A stretch of 64,000 nt of DNA, taken from contig DATIEP010000036.1 of assembly GCA_035455745.1 (NCBI GenBank), positions 62,001 through 126,000 of the forward strand. The letters are read 5' to 3'. Positions 34,881 through 43,772 of this stretch are shown here, piece after piece (positions within the stretch are counted from its first letter, which is position 1; each line of letters opens with the position of its first letter). Under the pieces are notes generated by a model. It ran no database searches. It worked only from the letters and a program-made list of their open reading frames with translations, and had not been told where the DNA came from. The translations under genes and the position numbers were made by a program. The stretch is from JADGGM01 sp027307005 (GTDB taxonomy: Bacteria > Gemmatimonadota > Gemmatimonadetes > Gemmatimonadales > Gemmatimonadaceae).

Positions 34881-35392
34881 TGCCGCGTCCGAGCAGCACG
34901 CTGCGCCTGGGCGATCGCGCGCCCGAGTTTTCGCTCTGCGATGCGGCTGCGGATGCGCCGGTCACGCTCGATTCGCTGCTCGAAGATCGTCGCGGTGCGC
35001 TGTTGGTGTTCCACCGCGGGATGTGGTGACCCAACTGCCGCGGGCAGCTCGGGGAGCTGCGCGACCAGATGCCGCGATTCGATGCCCAACGGTTTGCCGT
35101 GGCGGTCGTCCTCGCACAGGCGTGCGACAGGATCGCCGGCGCGCTCGCGCGCTTCGGTGTCACCTATCCGTTCCCGCTGTTGGGCGATCCCGACCGGCGC
35201 GTGATCAAGCGGTACGGCGTGTGGCATCCGGTGGGCATCGCGTCGTTCAATACCGCGCACCCGGCCTCGTTCCTCATCGACGCCGCCGAGCGGCGCATCC
35301 GGTACGCGTTCGTGGGCAGCACGCAGTTCGCGCGGGCGCCGCTCGATGCGCTGGTGGCCGTGGCCGCGGCGCAGTCCGGATCGGCTGCCTAA
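34880..35392 (+). CDS. AhpC/TSA-type peroxiredoxin with in-frame TGA, candidate selenoprotein
   Basis: 170 codons from the ATG that overlaps the pccB stop, with one in-frame TGA at 35027-35029 (codon 50). Both sides belong to one redoxin: LRLGDRAPEFSLCDAAADAP and ALLVFHRGMW before it, PNCRGQLGELRDQMPRFDAQ and PLLGDPDRRVIKRYGVWHP after it. Homologues have W-C-P-x-C here, so the TGA replaces exactly the peroxidatic cysteine and a resolving-type Cys remains three residues on (W-U-P-N-C). A hairpin begins 14 bases after the TGA (next entry). Frame, operon position and downstream coding are intact, so selenocysteine is more likely than a nonsense mutation; the sel genes are not in the window. Confidence 0.8.
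35044..35060 (+). promoter_or_regulatory. Candidate bacterial SECIS element
   Basis: GCAGCT and AGCTGC form a perfect 6-bp stem around the G-rich loop CGGGG, beginning 14 bases after the TGA at 35027-35029, the distance expected for a bacterial selenocysteine insertion element read by SelB. An overlapping smaller stem CTGCC/GGCAG lies just upstream. It overlaps coding sequence, as bacterial SECIS elements do. The stem is shorter than in the well-studied fdhF element. Confidence 0.55.
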
Positions 35393-35411
35393 CCGTCACC
35401 CCGTCTCGCCT

Positions 35412-36937
<1,526 letters not shown>

Positions 36938-36938
<1 letters not shown>

Positions 36939-38173
36939 TGCCGGTCGCATCGCTGCGCATCGACTCGATCGCCGCCGGCGGCGATGGCGTTGCGCGCGCC
37001 GATGGGATGGTGGTGTTCGTGCCGCGCACCGCGCCCGGCGACGTGGCGCGCGTGTCGTACGAGCCCAAGGGACGGTTTGCGCGCGGGACGCTGATCGCGC
37101 TCGAAAGCGGCTCGCCCGATCGCGTCGCACCGGCGTGCGCGCATTACGAGGGCGACCGCTGTGGCGGGTGCCAGTTGCAGCACCTGACCTACGATGCCCA
37201 ACGCCGCGCCAAAGCCGACATCGTCCGCGACGCGATGGTTCGCATCGCTCGGCGCGCCGACACCGCGCCTCCGGCGGTGCGCCCTGCGCCCTCGCCGTGG
37301 CGCTATCGGCGCAAGCTCACGCTCGCGCTCCGCGCCCGCGGGCGACGGTGGACGGCCGGCCTGCACCCCTACGACCAACCGGCCCGCGTGTTCCCGCTCC
37401 GCGAGTGCCCGATTACGGAAGATCGCGTGCTCGCGGCGTGGCGCGAGGTGCTGGCGGCGTCCGACGCGCTGCCTAACGCCGCCGAGCTGCGCGGGGCTGT
37501 CCGGTTCGATGATGCGGACGCGACGTCGCTGGTGATCGAAGGCGGCGACCGCTGGACCGGCGCCCAGCGTCTGCTCGAGCAGGCGCCTGCACTCGGATCG
37601 ATCTGGTGGAAGCCCGCCGGCGCGCCGCGCGCGCTGCCCGCGGCGTCGCGCGACGACCGCGCGCCGCCGGCCGCGTCGTTCGCCCAGGTGAACGCCGCGG
37701 TAGCCGCGGCGCTCCGGGCCTGGGTGGTCGAGCGCGTCGCGGCGTACGACCCCGCGCACGTGATCGATGCGTATGCCGGCACCGGCCTCACGGCGCTGGC
37801 GCTCGCGTCGGCGGCGTGCCGCGTCACGGCCATCGAGCTCGATGCCGACGCCTCGGCGTGGTGCGCGGCGCGGCTGCCTAACGGAGCGCGCGCCGTGGCC
37901 GCGGCCGTGGAAGATGCGCTGCCGGCCGCACTTCCCGCCGACGTCGTGATCCTCAACCCGCCGCGCGCGGGCGTCGACGCGAGGGTGACCGCCGCGCTCG
38001 AGGCGGCGCGCGCGTCCACACGCGCGATCGTGTACGTGAGCTGCGACCCGGCGACGCTCGCCCGCGACGTGGGCCGCCTCGCCGGTTGGCGCGTCGCCTC
38101 GCTCGAGTCGTTCGACATGTTCCCGCAAACCGCGCACGTCGAGACCGTGTGCGAGTTGATCCCGGAGAGCTGA
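36938..38173 (+). CDS. rlmD: 23S rRNA (uracil-5-)-methyltransferase RumA/RlmD type
   Basis: SAM-dependent methylation of a uridine in RNA. The 411-residue protein has an N-terminal TRAM domain (about 1-60), the 4Fe-4S cysteines in CAHYEGDRCGGCQLQHL, SAM motif I DAYAGTGLTALALASAACRV, the NPPRAGVD motif and the catalytic cysteine in IVYVSCDPATLARDV. It is inside the carboxylase operon (TGATG overlap with accC) although it has no evident link to it. TrmA, which acts on tRNA, lacks this cluster. Confidence 0.88.
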
Positions 38174-38674
38174 GTGAAATACATCGTCGCCATGGGCGAG
38201 ACGCGCGTCACGGTGGACGTCGAACCCGATGCCGTGAGGGTCACGGGCCGGCGCATTCCGGCATCGTTAGCCGACATCGAAGGCACGCCGGTCCGCATGG
38301 TCACGATCGGCGACCGCGTGCACCGCGTCGTCGTGCGACGGCGCGAATCCAAGGGGCACTACGTCCTCTGGATCGACGGATACACCTACGACGTCGAAGC
38401 GCTCGATGAGCGCACGCGCACCATTCGCGACCTGACCGCCGAAGCCACCGGCCCAACGGGGCCGCGGCCGCTCGTCGCGCCAATGCCGGGGCTCATCGTG
38501 CGCGTGCTGGTCGGGCCGGGCGACGCGGTGCAGGAGGGGCAGGGGCTCGTCGTGATGGAAGCGATGAAGATGGAGAACGAGCTGCGCTCGAGCGGCGCGG
38601 GCCGGGTGACGCGCGTGGCGGTGACGCCCGGCGCGGCAGTCGAAAAGGGCGCGATCCTCATCGAGCTGGAGTGA
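38174..38674 (+). CDS. Biotin carboxyl carrier domain protein of acyl-CoA carboxylase
   Basis: A 166-residue protein. Residues 1-85 form an unrecognised N-terminal beta-rich part that repeats IGDRVHRVVVRRRESKGHYV; residues 95-166 are a biotinyl domain with the acceptor lysine in VVMEAMKMENELRS. A flexible TGPTGPRPLVAP joins them. It carries the biotin for the accC-type carboxylase and the pccB-type transferase. The GTG at 38174 directly follows the rlmD stop. Confidence 0.92.
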   Translation: MKYIVAMGETRVTVDVEPDAVRVTGRRIPASLADIEGTPVRMVTIGDRVHRVVVRRRESKGHYVLWIDGYTYDVEALDERTRTIRDLTAEATGPTGPRPLVAPMPGLIVRVLVGPGDAVQEGQGLVVMEAMKMENELRSSGAGRVTRVAVTPGAAVEKGAILIELE

Positions 38675-38707
38675 CGGCGGCGACACGTATTGCCCTTGCA
38701 GTTCATT

Positions 38708-38721
38708 TGCAATACATTGCA
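38708..38721. promoter_or_regulatory. Palindrome in front of the RHH gene, candidate operator
   Basis: TGCAATACATTGCA is a perfect 6-2-6 inverted repeat ending 4 bases before the ATG of the antitoxin gene, with a partial outer repeat (GCAG/CTGC). RHH antitoxins typically bind such sites to repress their own operon. Confidence 0.6.
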
Positions 38722-38725
38722 CTGC

Positions 38726-38986
38726 ATGAGAGACGAACAGTTGACCCTGCGCCTGCCCCACGAGCTGCTCCGCGACATCGACCGTCGTGCGCGCGCCCTC
38801 GGCGTGCCCAAGGCCCAGGTCGTTCGCGAAGCGCTTGCGGCCTATCTTGCGGCGCCCGCCGAATCGGACCCGGCGGCTCCATTGCAGGCCGTGTCGGCAC
38901 TCATTGGCTCGCTGGCCCTCGACCCGCAGTCGATCGAACGCAACGAGATCGCCGCCCGCGTACGCCGCCACAATTGGCGCCCGTAG
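38726..38986 (+). CDS. Ribbon-helix-helix antitoxin, VapB-like
   Basis: An 86-residue protein with MRDEQLTLRLPHELLRDIDR and RARALGVPKAQVVREALAAY: an N-terminal beta strand followed by two helices, the RHH (CopG/Arc) DNA-binding fold. The C-terminal 40 residues would wrap the toxin. It is followed by a PIN-domain gene 10 bases later, the typical order of a toxin-antitoxin pair. Confidence 0.85.
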   Translation: MRDEQLTLRLPHELLRDIDRRARALGVPKAQVVREALAAYLAAPAESDPAAPLQAVSALIGSLALDPQSIERNEIAARVRRHNWRP

Positions 38987-38996
38987 CCGTCCGCGC

Positions 38997-39431
38997 GTGA
39001 GCCCGGTCGAACGCGATGTGCTGTTGGACACGGGCCCGCTCGTCGCGGTGCTGGACCGTCGCGATCAATGGCACGCCGAGTGCGCGGCCGAGCTGCCCGC
39101 CGTCATCCGGCGTTGCCTAACGGTCGAAGCCGTGGTCACCGATGCCTGCCATCTGGTCGCACGGGGCGGTGGGCCGCCGCATGCGCCGTTGGACTTCCTC
39201 CTGGCCGCCGGCATCCCGATCGTCGGCCTCGAGACCGGCGGCCACCGGCGCGCGTCGTCGCTCATGCGGCAATACCGGCGAACGCCCATGGATTTCGCCG
39301 ACGCCTGCCTCGTCGCGCTCGCCGAGGCGTTGCTGATCACCACGGCCTTCACCACGGACCGCCGCGGATTCCGCGCGTACCGCCCACCACGTGGCCGCCG
39401 CTTCGAGTTGCTTCCCCGGGCGCTGAGTTAG
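38997..39431 (+). CDS. PIN-domain ribonuclease, VapC-like toxin
   Basis: A 144-residue protein starting at GTG 38997, VERDVLLDTGPLVAVLDRRD (first acidic residue), with a central VTDACHLVARGGG and the later acidic residues in MDFADACLVALAEALLITTA and FTTDRRGFRAYR. These are the metal-binding acids of PIN nucleases, so it probably cuts RNA and is neutralised by the upstream RHH protein. The inverted repeat begins about 70 bases after its stop. Confidence 0.85.
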   Translation: MSPVERDVLLDTGPLVAVLDRRDQWHAECAAELPAVIRRCLTVEAVVTDACHLVARGGGPPHAPLDFLLAAGIPIVGLETGGHRRASSLMRQYRRTPMDFADACLVALAEALLITTAFTTDRRGFRAYRPPRGRRFELLPRALS

Positions 39432-39502
39432 AGCGCATCGCGTCCGTGATCATTGAGAGACGGTCCCGCCCCGCCGCCCGCGTGGTTGGCTTCCTCGCTC
39501 TT

Positions 39503-39695
39503 AAAGACGGATTAGACGGATAACAGCTCGGATTTAACGGATCGCTCGGCTGCGGGAGCGGGTTCGTCTCGCCTGCCGTCAAGCCGCTGTTGGTAAACAA
39601 AAAAATGTTTGTTGTTATTGACGTCGAGCGATGATTTCTCCCCCGCAGCCGAGCGATCCGTTAAATCCGAGCTGTTATCCGTCTAATCCGTCTTT
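39503..39695. repeat. Perfect 54-bp inverted repeat upstream of rplM
   Basis: Arms 39503-39556 (begins AAAGACGGATTAGACGGATA) and 39642-39695 (begins CCCGCAGCCGAGCGATCCGT) are exact reverse complements with an 85-base spacer; weaker pairing extends outward through GCTTCCTCGCT/AGCGAGGAAGC to about 39490 and 39710. The spacer holds an A/T-rich TGTTTGTTGTTATTG. No gene lies inside. The whole gap between vapC and rplM (39432-39845) contains only this and the rplM promoter. Confidence 0.9.
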
Positions 39696-39772
39696 CAAGA
39701 AGCGAGGAAGCCCACCATGCGCGCGAGTCTTTCTCTCACTCGGCCAGACCCGGTTCTTCGGTCCGCTTTACG

Positions 39773-39801
39773 TTGACAAAGCGTAAGTGCTTGCGTAACT
39801 T
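39773..39801 (+). promoter_or_regulatory. Promoter of rplM-rpsI
   Basis: TTGACA (39773-39778) and TAACTT (39796-39801) with a 17-base spacer, a near-consensus sigma-70 promoter. The spacer and -10 contain the dyad GTAAGT...ACTTAC (39783-39803), a possible operator. The start point would be near 39808, leaving a leader of about 38 bases. Confidence 0.7.
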
Positions 39802-39845
39802 ACGAGTCTGTATTTCCCAGACTGGCGCACCCAATTCCGACACGC

Positions 39846-40292
39846 ATGAAAACGTACTCCGCTACCCCGTCCGACATCGAGCACCGCTGGTTCGTCGTCG
39901 ACGCCGACGGACTCGTGCTCGGACGCCTGGCGTCCGAAGTCGCGAAAATCATCCGCGGCAAGCACAAGCCGATGTTCACGCCGCACATGGACACCGGCGA
40001 CAATGTCATCGTGATCAACGCATCCAAGGTGCGCGTCACCGGCCGCAAAGCCGAGCAGAAACGCTACTTCCGCCACACCGGCTACATGGGCCACGAACGC
40101 TATACGCCCTTCGCCGCCATGCTCGCCAAACACCCCGAACGCGTCGTCGAGAAGGCCGTGTTCGGCATGCTGCCTAAAAATGCGTTGGGCCGCCAGAAGC
40201 TCCGGCTCAAGCTGCGCGTGTACCCCGATGCGCAACACCCGCACGCCGCCCAACAGCCGGTCGTGCTCAACCTCAAGAGCGAGACCGAGTGA
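39846..40292 (+). CDS. rplM: 50S ribosomal protein L13
   Basis: A 148-residue protein with the standard L13 signature: HRWFVVDADGLVLGRLASEV, KPMFTPHMDTGDNVIVINAS, KVRVTGRK and HPERVVEKAVFGMLPKNAL. The stop overlaps the rpsI start (TGATG), the conserved rplM-rpsI operon. Confidence 0.97.
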   Translation: MKTYSATPSDIEHRWFVVDADGLVLGRLASEVAKIIRGKHKPMFTPHMDTGDNVIVINASKVRVTGRKAEQKRYFRHTGYMGHERYTPFAAMLAKHPERVVEKAVFGMLPKNALGRQKLRLKLRVYPDAQHPHAAQQPVVLNLKSETE

Positions 40293-40684
40293 TGGCCGAG
40301 GGCACCATTCACACCATCGGACGCCGCAAAGAAAGCGTCTGCCGCGTCTACGTGCAGCCGGGATCGGGCAAGTGGGACGTCAACGGCCGCACGTTGGGCG
40401 ACTACTTCCCGCGTGCGACCCTCGTGTCGTCCATTCAGCAGGCGTTCACCGCCACCGACACGCTCGGCCGCTTCGATGTGAAGGCCAGCTTGCAGGGCGG
40501 CGGACAGAGCGGACAGGCCGGCGCGCTGCGCCTCGCCGTCGCCCGCGCCCTCGTCAAGGTGGATGAAGCACACCGTCGGAAGCTCCGCGACCTGGGCCTC
40601 CTCACCCGCGACGCGCGTGCGGTGGAGCGCAAGAAGCCGGGCCGCCCGAAGGCGAGAAAGCGGTTCCAGTTCAGCAAGCGGTAG
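40292..40684 (+). CDS. rpsI: 30S ribosomal protein S9
   Basis: A 130-residue protein with IGRRKESVCRVYVQPGSGKW, FDVKASLQGGGQSGQAGALR and the basic C-terminal tail KKPGRPKARKRFQFSKR whose Arg contacts P-site tRNA. The ATG overlaps the rplM stop; a GTG one codon earlier is possible. The 133 bases to rpsB hold a hairpin-like ACCGGCTGCC/GGCGGCCGGT and no gene. Confidence 0.97.
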   Translation: MAEGTIHTIGRRKESVCRVYVQPGSGKWDVNGRTLGDYFPRATLVSSIQQAFTATDTLGRFDVKASLQGGGQSGQAGALRLAVARALVKVDEAHRRKLRDLGLLTRDARAVERKKPGRPKARKRFQFSKR

Positions 40685-40817
40685 TTGTTAGGCAACCGGC
40701 TGCCCCGTTGGGCGGCCGGTATCTCTCACGCGCCCCGAGTCGGGCACTGGTGCCGGGTCTCCCGGTGGTGCGCTGGCAACGACGGACGCGGTGGACACAA
40801 CCAAACAGGACAGGGGA

Positions 40818-41741
40818 ATGACACAACCGAATCTCGAGCAGCTCCTCGAAGCCGGTGTCCACTTCGGACACCAAACCCGCCGCTGGAATCCGAAGATGCG
40901 CCGCTTCATCTTCGCCGAGCGGAACGGGATCCACATCATCGACCTCCAGAAGACGCTGCGCCAGCTCGAGCTCGCGCAGAAACTCGCCCGCGATGTCATC
41001 ATGCGCGGCGAGAACGTCCTGTTCGTCTGCACCAAGCGCCAGCTCAAGGCCATCGTGCAGAGCGAGGCCGAGCGCTGCGGCGCGATGTACGTCACCGAAC
41101 GCTGGTTAGGCGGACTGCTCACCAATTTCCAGACGGTGAAGCGCCAGATCAAGCGCCTCGAAGACCTCGAAGCCGGCACCGAAGAAGGCGGCGCGTTCCA
41201 GGACTACACGAAGAAAGAGCAGCTCATGATGTCTCGTGAGCGCGACAAGCTGAACAAATACCTGGCGGGCATCAAGAAAATGAAGCGCCTGCCCGGTCTC
41301 ATCTTCGTGATCGATTCCAAGAAAGAGCGCATCGCGGTCACCGAAGCGAACAAACTCGGCATTCCGCTCATCGCGATCGTCGACACGAACGCCGACCCCG
41401 ATCTCATCTCCGTGCCCATCGCCGGCAACGACGACGCAATTCGCTCGGTCGAGCTCATCACCCAGGCCGTGGCCGATTCCATCGCCGAAGCCAGGCGCGA
41501 GGCGCCGAAACGTCAAGAGGCAGAGGAGGAGACCGAAGGCGGCATGACCACGTACAGCAGCGATCGCGGATCCGAGCCCGCCGATGAAGGCGAGCGCCGC
41601 CGTCGCCGTCGCACGCGTCGTCGCCGGGCCAAGCCTGAAGCAATCGCCGCCCGACTCAAGACTGGCGGCGAGGAAGCACCGGGCGAAGCCGCCGAGCCGC
41701 CCGAAGACGCTGGCGAGGGCGCCGAGGAGCAACCCGAGTGA
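40818..41741 (+). CDS. rpsB: 30S ribosomal protein S2 with C-terminal extension
   Basis: A 307-residue protein. The core (about 1-230) has LLEAGVHFGHQTRRWNPKMR, the standard FIFAERNGIHIIDLQKT, RWLGGLLTNFQTVK and PLIAIVDTNADPDLI. About 75 further residues are rich in Glu, Arg and Pro, including RRRRRTRRRRAKPE and a Glu/Pro-rich end, longer than typical S2 (about 240-260). The ATG at 40818 fits the usual N-terminus; a GTG at 40791 lies upstream in frame. A terminator separates it from tsf. Confidence 0.96.
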   Translation: MTQPNLEQLLEAGVHFGHQTRRWNPKMRRFIFAERNGIHIIDLQKTLRQLELAQKLARDVIMRGENVLFVCTKRQLKAIVQSEAERCGAMYVTERWLGGLLTNFQTVKRQIKRLEDLEAGTEEGGAFQDYTKKEQLMMSRERDKLNKYLAGIKKMKRLPGLIFVIDSKKERIAVTEANKLGIPLIAIVDTNADPDLISVPIAGNDDAIRSVELITQAVADSIAEARREAPKRQEAEEETEGGMTTYSSDRGSEPADEGERRRRRRTRRRRAKPEAIAARLKTGGEEAPGEAAEPPEDAGEGAEEQPE

Positions 41742-41793
41742 CGAGCCGGCCACTCGGCCAACGCTGTCGATAGACGGCGTGATAGAATTCATA

Positions 41794-41823
41794 CGCCGCC
41801 GGCCCGGTGCCGGCGGCGTTTTT
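41794..41823 (+). terminator. Intrinsic terminator or attenuator between rpsB and tsf
   Basis: CGCCGCCGGC and GCCGGCGGCG form a perfect 10-bp stem with loop CCGGT and are followed by TTTTT. It lies about 50 bases after rpsB and 35 before tsf. As the two genes are usually cotranscribed, it may reduce rather than abolish tsf expression. Confidence 0.8.
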
Positions 41824-41858
41824 ACGACAGCGAATCACTTGCTCGAAGGAACTGACTC

Positions 41859-42464
41859 ATGACGACGACTTCATTCACGGCCAAGGACGTCCAGGAGCTC
41901 CGCCAGCGCACCGGTGCGGGCATGATGGATTGCAAGAAAGCCCTCGAGGAAAACGCCGGCAACATGGACAAGGCCGCCGAGTTCTTGCGCGCCAAGGGCA
42001 TCGCCAAAGCCGAAAAGCGTGCCGGACGCGCCGCGACGGAAGGACAGATCGGCAGCTACATCCACCACAACGGCAAGGTCGGCGTACTCGTCGAAGTGAA
42101 TTGCGAGACGGACTTCGTCGCGCGAAATCCCGAGTTCAAGGAGCTCGTGAAAGAGCTCGCGTTGCACATCGCCAGCGCGGCACCGGTTTCCGTCGACAAG
42201 AGCGGTGTTCCGGCCGAGGCGATCGAGAAAGAGCGACGGATCTACGAACAGCAAGTGCGCGAGAGCGGCAAGCCCGAGCACTTGATCGGCAAGATCGTGG
42301 ATGGCAAGGTCGAGGCGTACTACAAGCAGGTCGTCCTCATGTCGCAGGAGTGGATCCGCGACCCCAAGAAGACGATCGGCGATCTCGTGAAGGAGGTGTC
42401 GGCGAAGATGGGCGAAAACATCGTCGTGCGCCGCTTTGCGCGCTTCCAGATGGGCCAGGAGTAG
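41859..42464 (+). CDS. tsf: Elongation factor Ts (short form)
   Basis: Exchanges GDP on EF-Tu. The 201-residue protein has VQELRQRTGAGMMDCKKALE, MDKAAEFLRAKGIAKA, GSYIHHNGKVGVLVEVNCET DFV and one dimerisation/core domain. E. coli EF-Ts has about 283 residues with two core subdomains; this is the short version seen in some lineages. pyrH follows by 6 bases. Confidence 0.96.
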   Translation: MTTTSFTAKDVQELRQRTGAGMMDCKKALEENAGNMDKAAEFLRAKGIAKAEKRAGRAATEGQIGSYIHHNGKVGVLVEVNCETDFVARNPEFKELVKELALHIASAAPVSVDKSGVPAEAIEKERRIYEQQVRESGKPEHLIGKIVDGKVEAYYKQVVLMSQEWIRDPKKTIGDLVKEVSAKMGENIVVRRFARFQMGQE

Positions 42465-42470
42465 CGCGCG

Positions 42471-43190
42471 GTGACGACCGCGAAACCGTGCTACTCCAAA
42501 ATCCTGCTCAAGCTCTCCGGTGAAGCACTCGCCGGAGAGCGGGGCATCGGATTCGATTTCGATGTGCTCGACCGGTTGGCGGACGAAGTCAAAGCGGTCG
42601 TTGCCATGGGCGTGAACGTCGGACTCGTGATCGGCGGCGGCAACATCGTCCGCGGGGCGCAGCTCTCGAAGATGGGCATGGATCGGGTCGGCGCCGACTA
42701 CATGGGTATGCTCGGCACCGTCATCAACGCGCTCGCGATGCAGGATGTGCTCGAGAAGAAAAGCGTGGTGACGCGCGTGATGACGGCGATTCGCATGGAA
42801 GAAGTTGCCGAGCCGTACATCCGTCGGCGCGCGCTGCGCCACTTCGAGAAGGGCAGGACCGTCATCTTTGCGGGCGGCACGGGCAACCCGTATTTTTCCA
42901 CTGACACCGCCGCGGCGCTGCGCGCCATTCAGATGAAGGCCGACGTCATCATCAAAGCAACGAGCGTCGATGGCATCTACACGGCCGATCCGAAGAAGGA
43001 CCGCGCAGCGACGCTGTACGAGAAGCTGAGTTATCGCGATGTCATCGTCCAGAATCTGGGCGTGATGGATCAGACCGCGATCACGCTGTGCTCGGAGAAC
43101 CATCTGCCGCTCATCGTGCTCAACATTCAACGCCGGGGCGCCGTCGCGGATGCAGTGTGCGGCGCGCGCGTCGGGACCATCGTCCAATGA
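42471..43190 (+). CDS. pyrH: Uridylate kinase
   Basis: Phosphorylates UMP. The 239-residue amino-acid-kinase fold protein has ILLKLSGEALAGERGIGFDF, VGLVIGGGNIVRGAQLSKMG and ATSVDGIYTADPKKDRAAT. The GTG at 42471 is the start; the stop overlaps the frr ATG. Order tsf-pyrH-frr is the common bacterial one. Confidence 0.97.
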   Translation: MTTAKPCYSKILLKLSGEALAGERGIGFDFDVLDRLADEVKAVVAMGVNVGLVIGGGNIVRGAQLSKMGMDRVGADYMGMLGTVINALAMQDVLEKKSVVTRVMTAIRMEEVAEPYIRRRALRHFEKGRTVIFAGGTGNPYFSTDTAAALRAIQMKADVIIKATSVDGIYTADPKKDRAATLYEKLSYRDVIVQNLGVMDQTAITLCSENHLPLIVLNIQRRGAVADAVCGARVGTIVQ

Positions 43191-43741
43191 GCTCCATTGC
43201 GCAGATCCTGAAAGACACGCGCGCGGGCATGGACAAGGTGCTCGAGAACTCGAAGCGCGAGTTCGGGTCCATCCGCAGCGGCAAGGCGACCGTGTCGTTG
43301 CTCGACACCGTGCGCGTGGAAGCGTACGGACAACAGATGCCGATCACGCAGGTGGCCAACGTGTCGGCGCCCGAGCCACGGTTGCTCACGGTGACACCGT
43401 GGGACAAAGGTCTGACGTCGGCCATCGAGAAGGCGATCAGAGACTCGGACCTCGGCTTGAATCCGGCGACGCAGACCGGCGTGATCCGCGTGCCGTTGCC
43501 GGCGCTCAACGAGGAGCGGCGCAAGGAGCTGGTGAAGGTCGTGCACAAGCTCGCCGAAGAAGGGCGCATCGCGATCCGGCACGCGCGCACGCACGCACGC
43601 GAGCAGACGAAGAAGCTCGACGGCGTGTCGGAGGACGACAAGAAGCACGCGGACAAGGATCTCCAGAAGCTGCACGACGATCACATGGCGAAGCTGGAAG
43701 AACTGCTCAAGGTGAAAGAAGCCGAGATCATGGAGGTCTGA
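43187..43741 (+). CDS. frr: Ribosome recycling factor
   Basis: Splits post-termination ribosomes with EF-G. The 184-residue protein has FGSIRSGKATVSLLDTVRVE, YGQQMPITQVANVSAPEPR, LPALNEERRKELVKVVHKLA and ARTHAREQTKKLDGVSEDDK: the two-domain RRF signature. The ATG overlaps the pyrH stop (ATGA). Confidence 0.97.
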   Translation: MSSIAQILKDTRAGMDKVLENSKREFGSIRSGKATVSLLDTVRVEAYGQQMPITQVANVSAPEPRLLTVTPWDKGLTSAIEKAIRDSDLGLNPATQTGVIRVPLPALNEERRKELVKVVHKLAEEGRIAIRHARTHAREQTKKLDGVSEDDKKHADKDLQKLHDDHMAKLEELLKVKEAEIMEV

Positions 43742-43772
43742 CGGCCGTGGCATCGCTGGGCGCGCGGGTGCG

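Noticed and set aside
35027..35029. Reading the TGA as the end of a short gene, with a separate gene starting at 35069
   Set aside because: The frame on both sides belongs to one redoxin family, the TGA falls exactly on the catalytic cysteine and a hairpin follows; a split gene explains this less well.
39432..39845. A transposon bounded by the 54-bp inverted repeat
   Set aside because: The 85-base spacer contains no transposase or other gene, so I record it as a repeat only.
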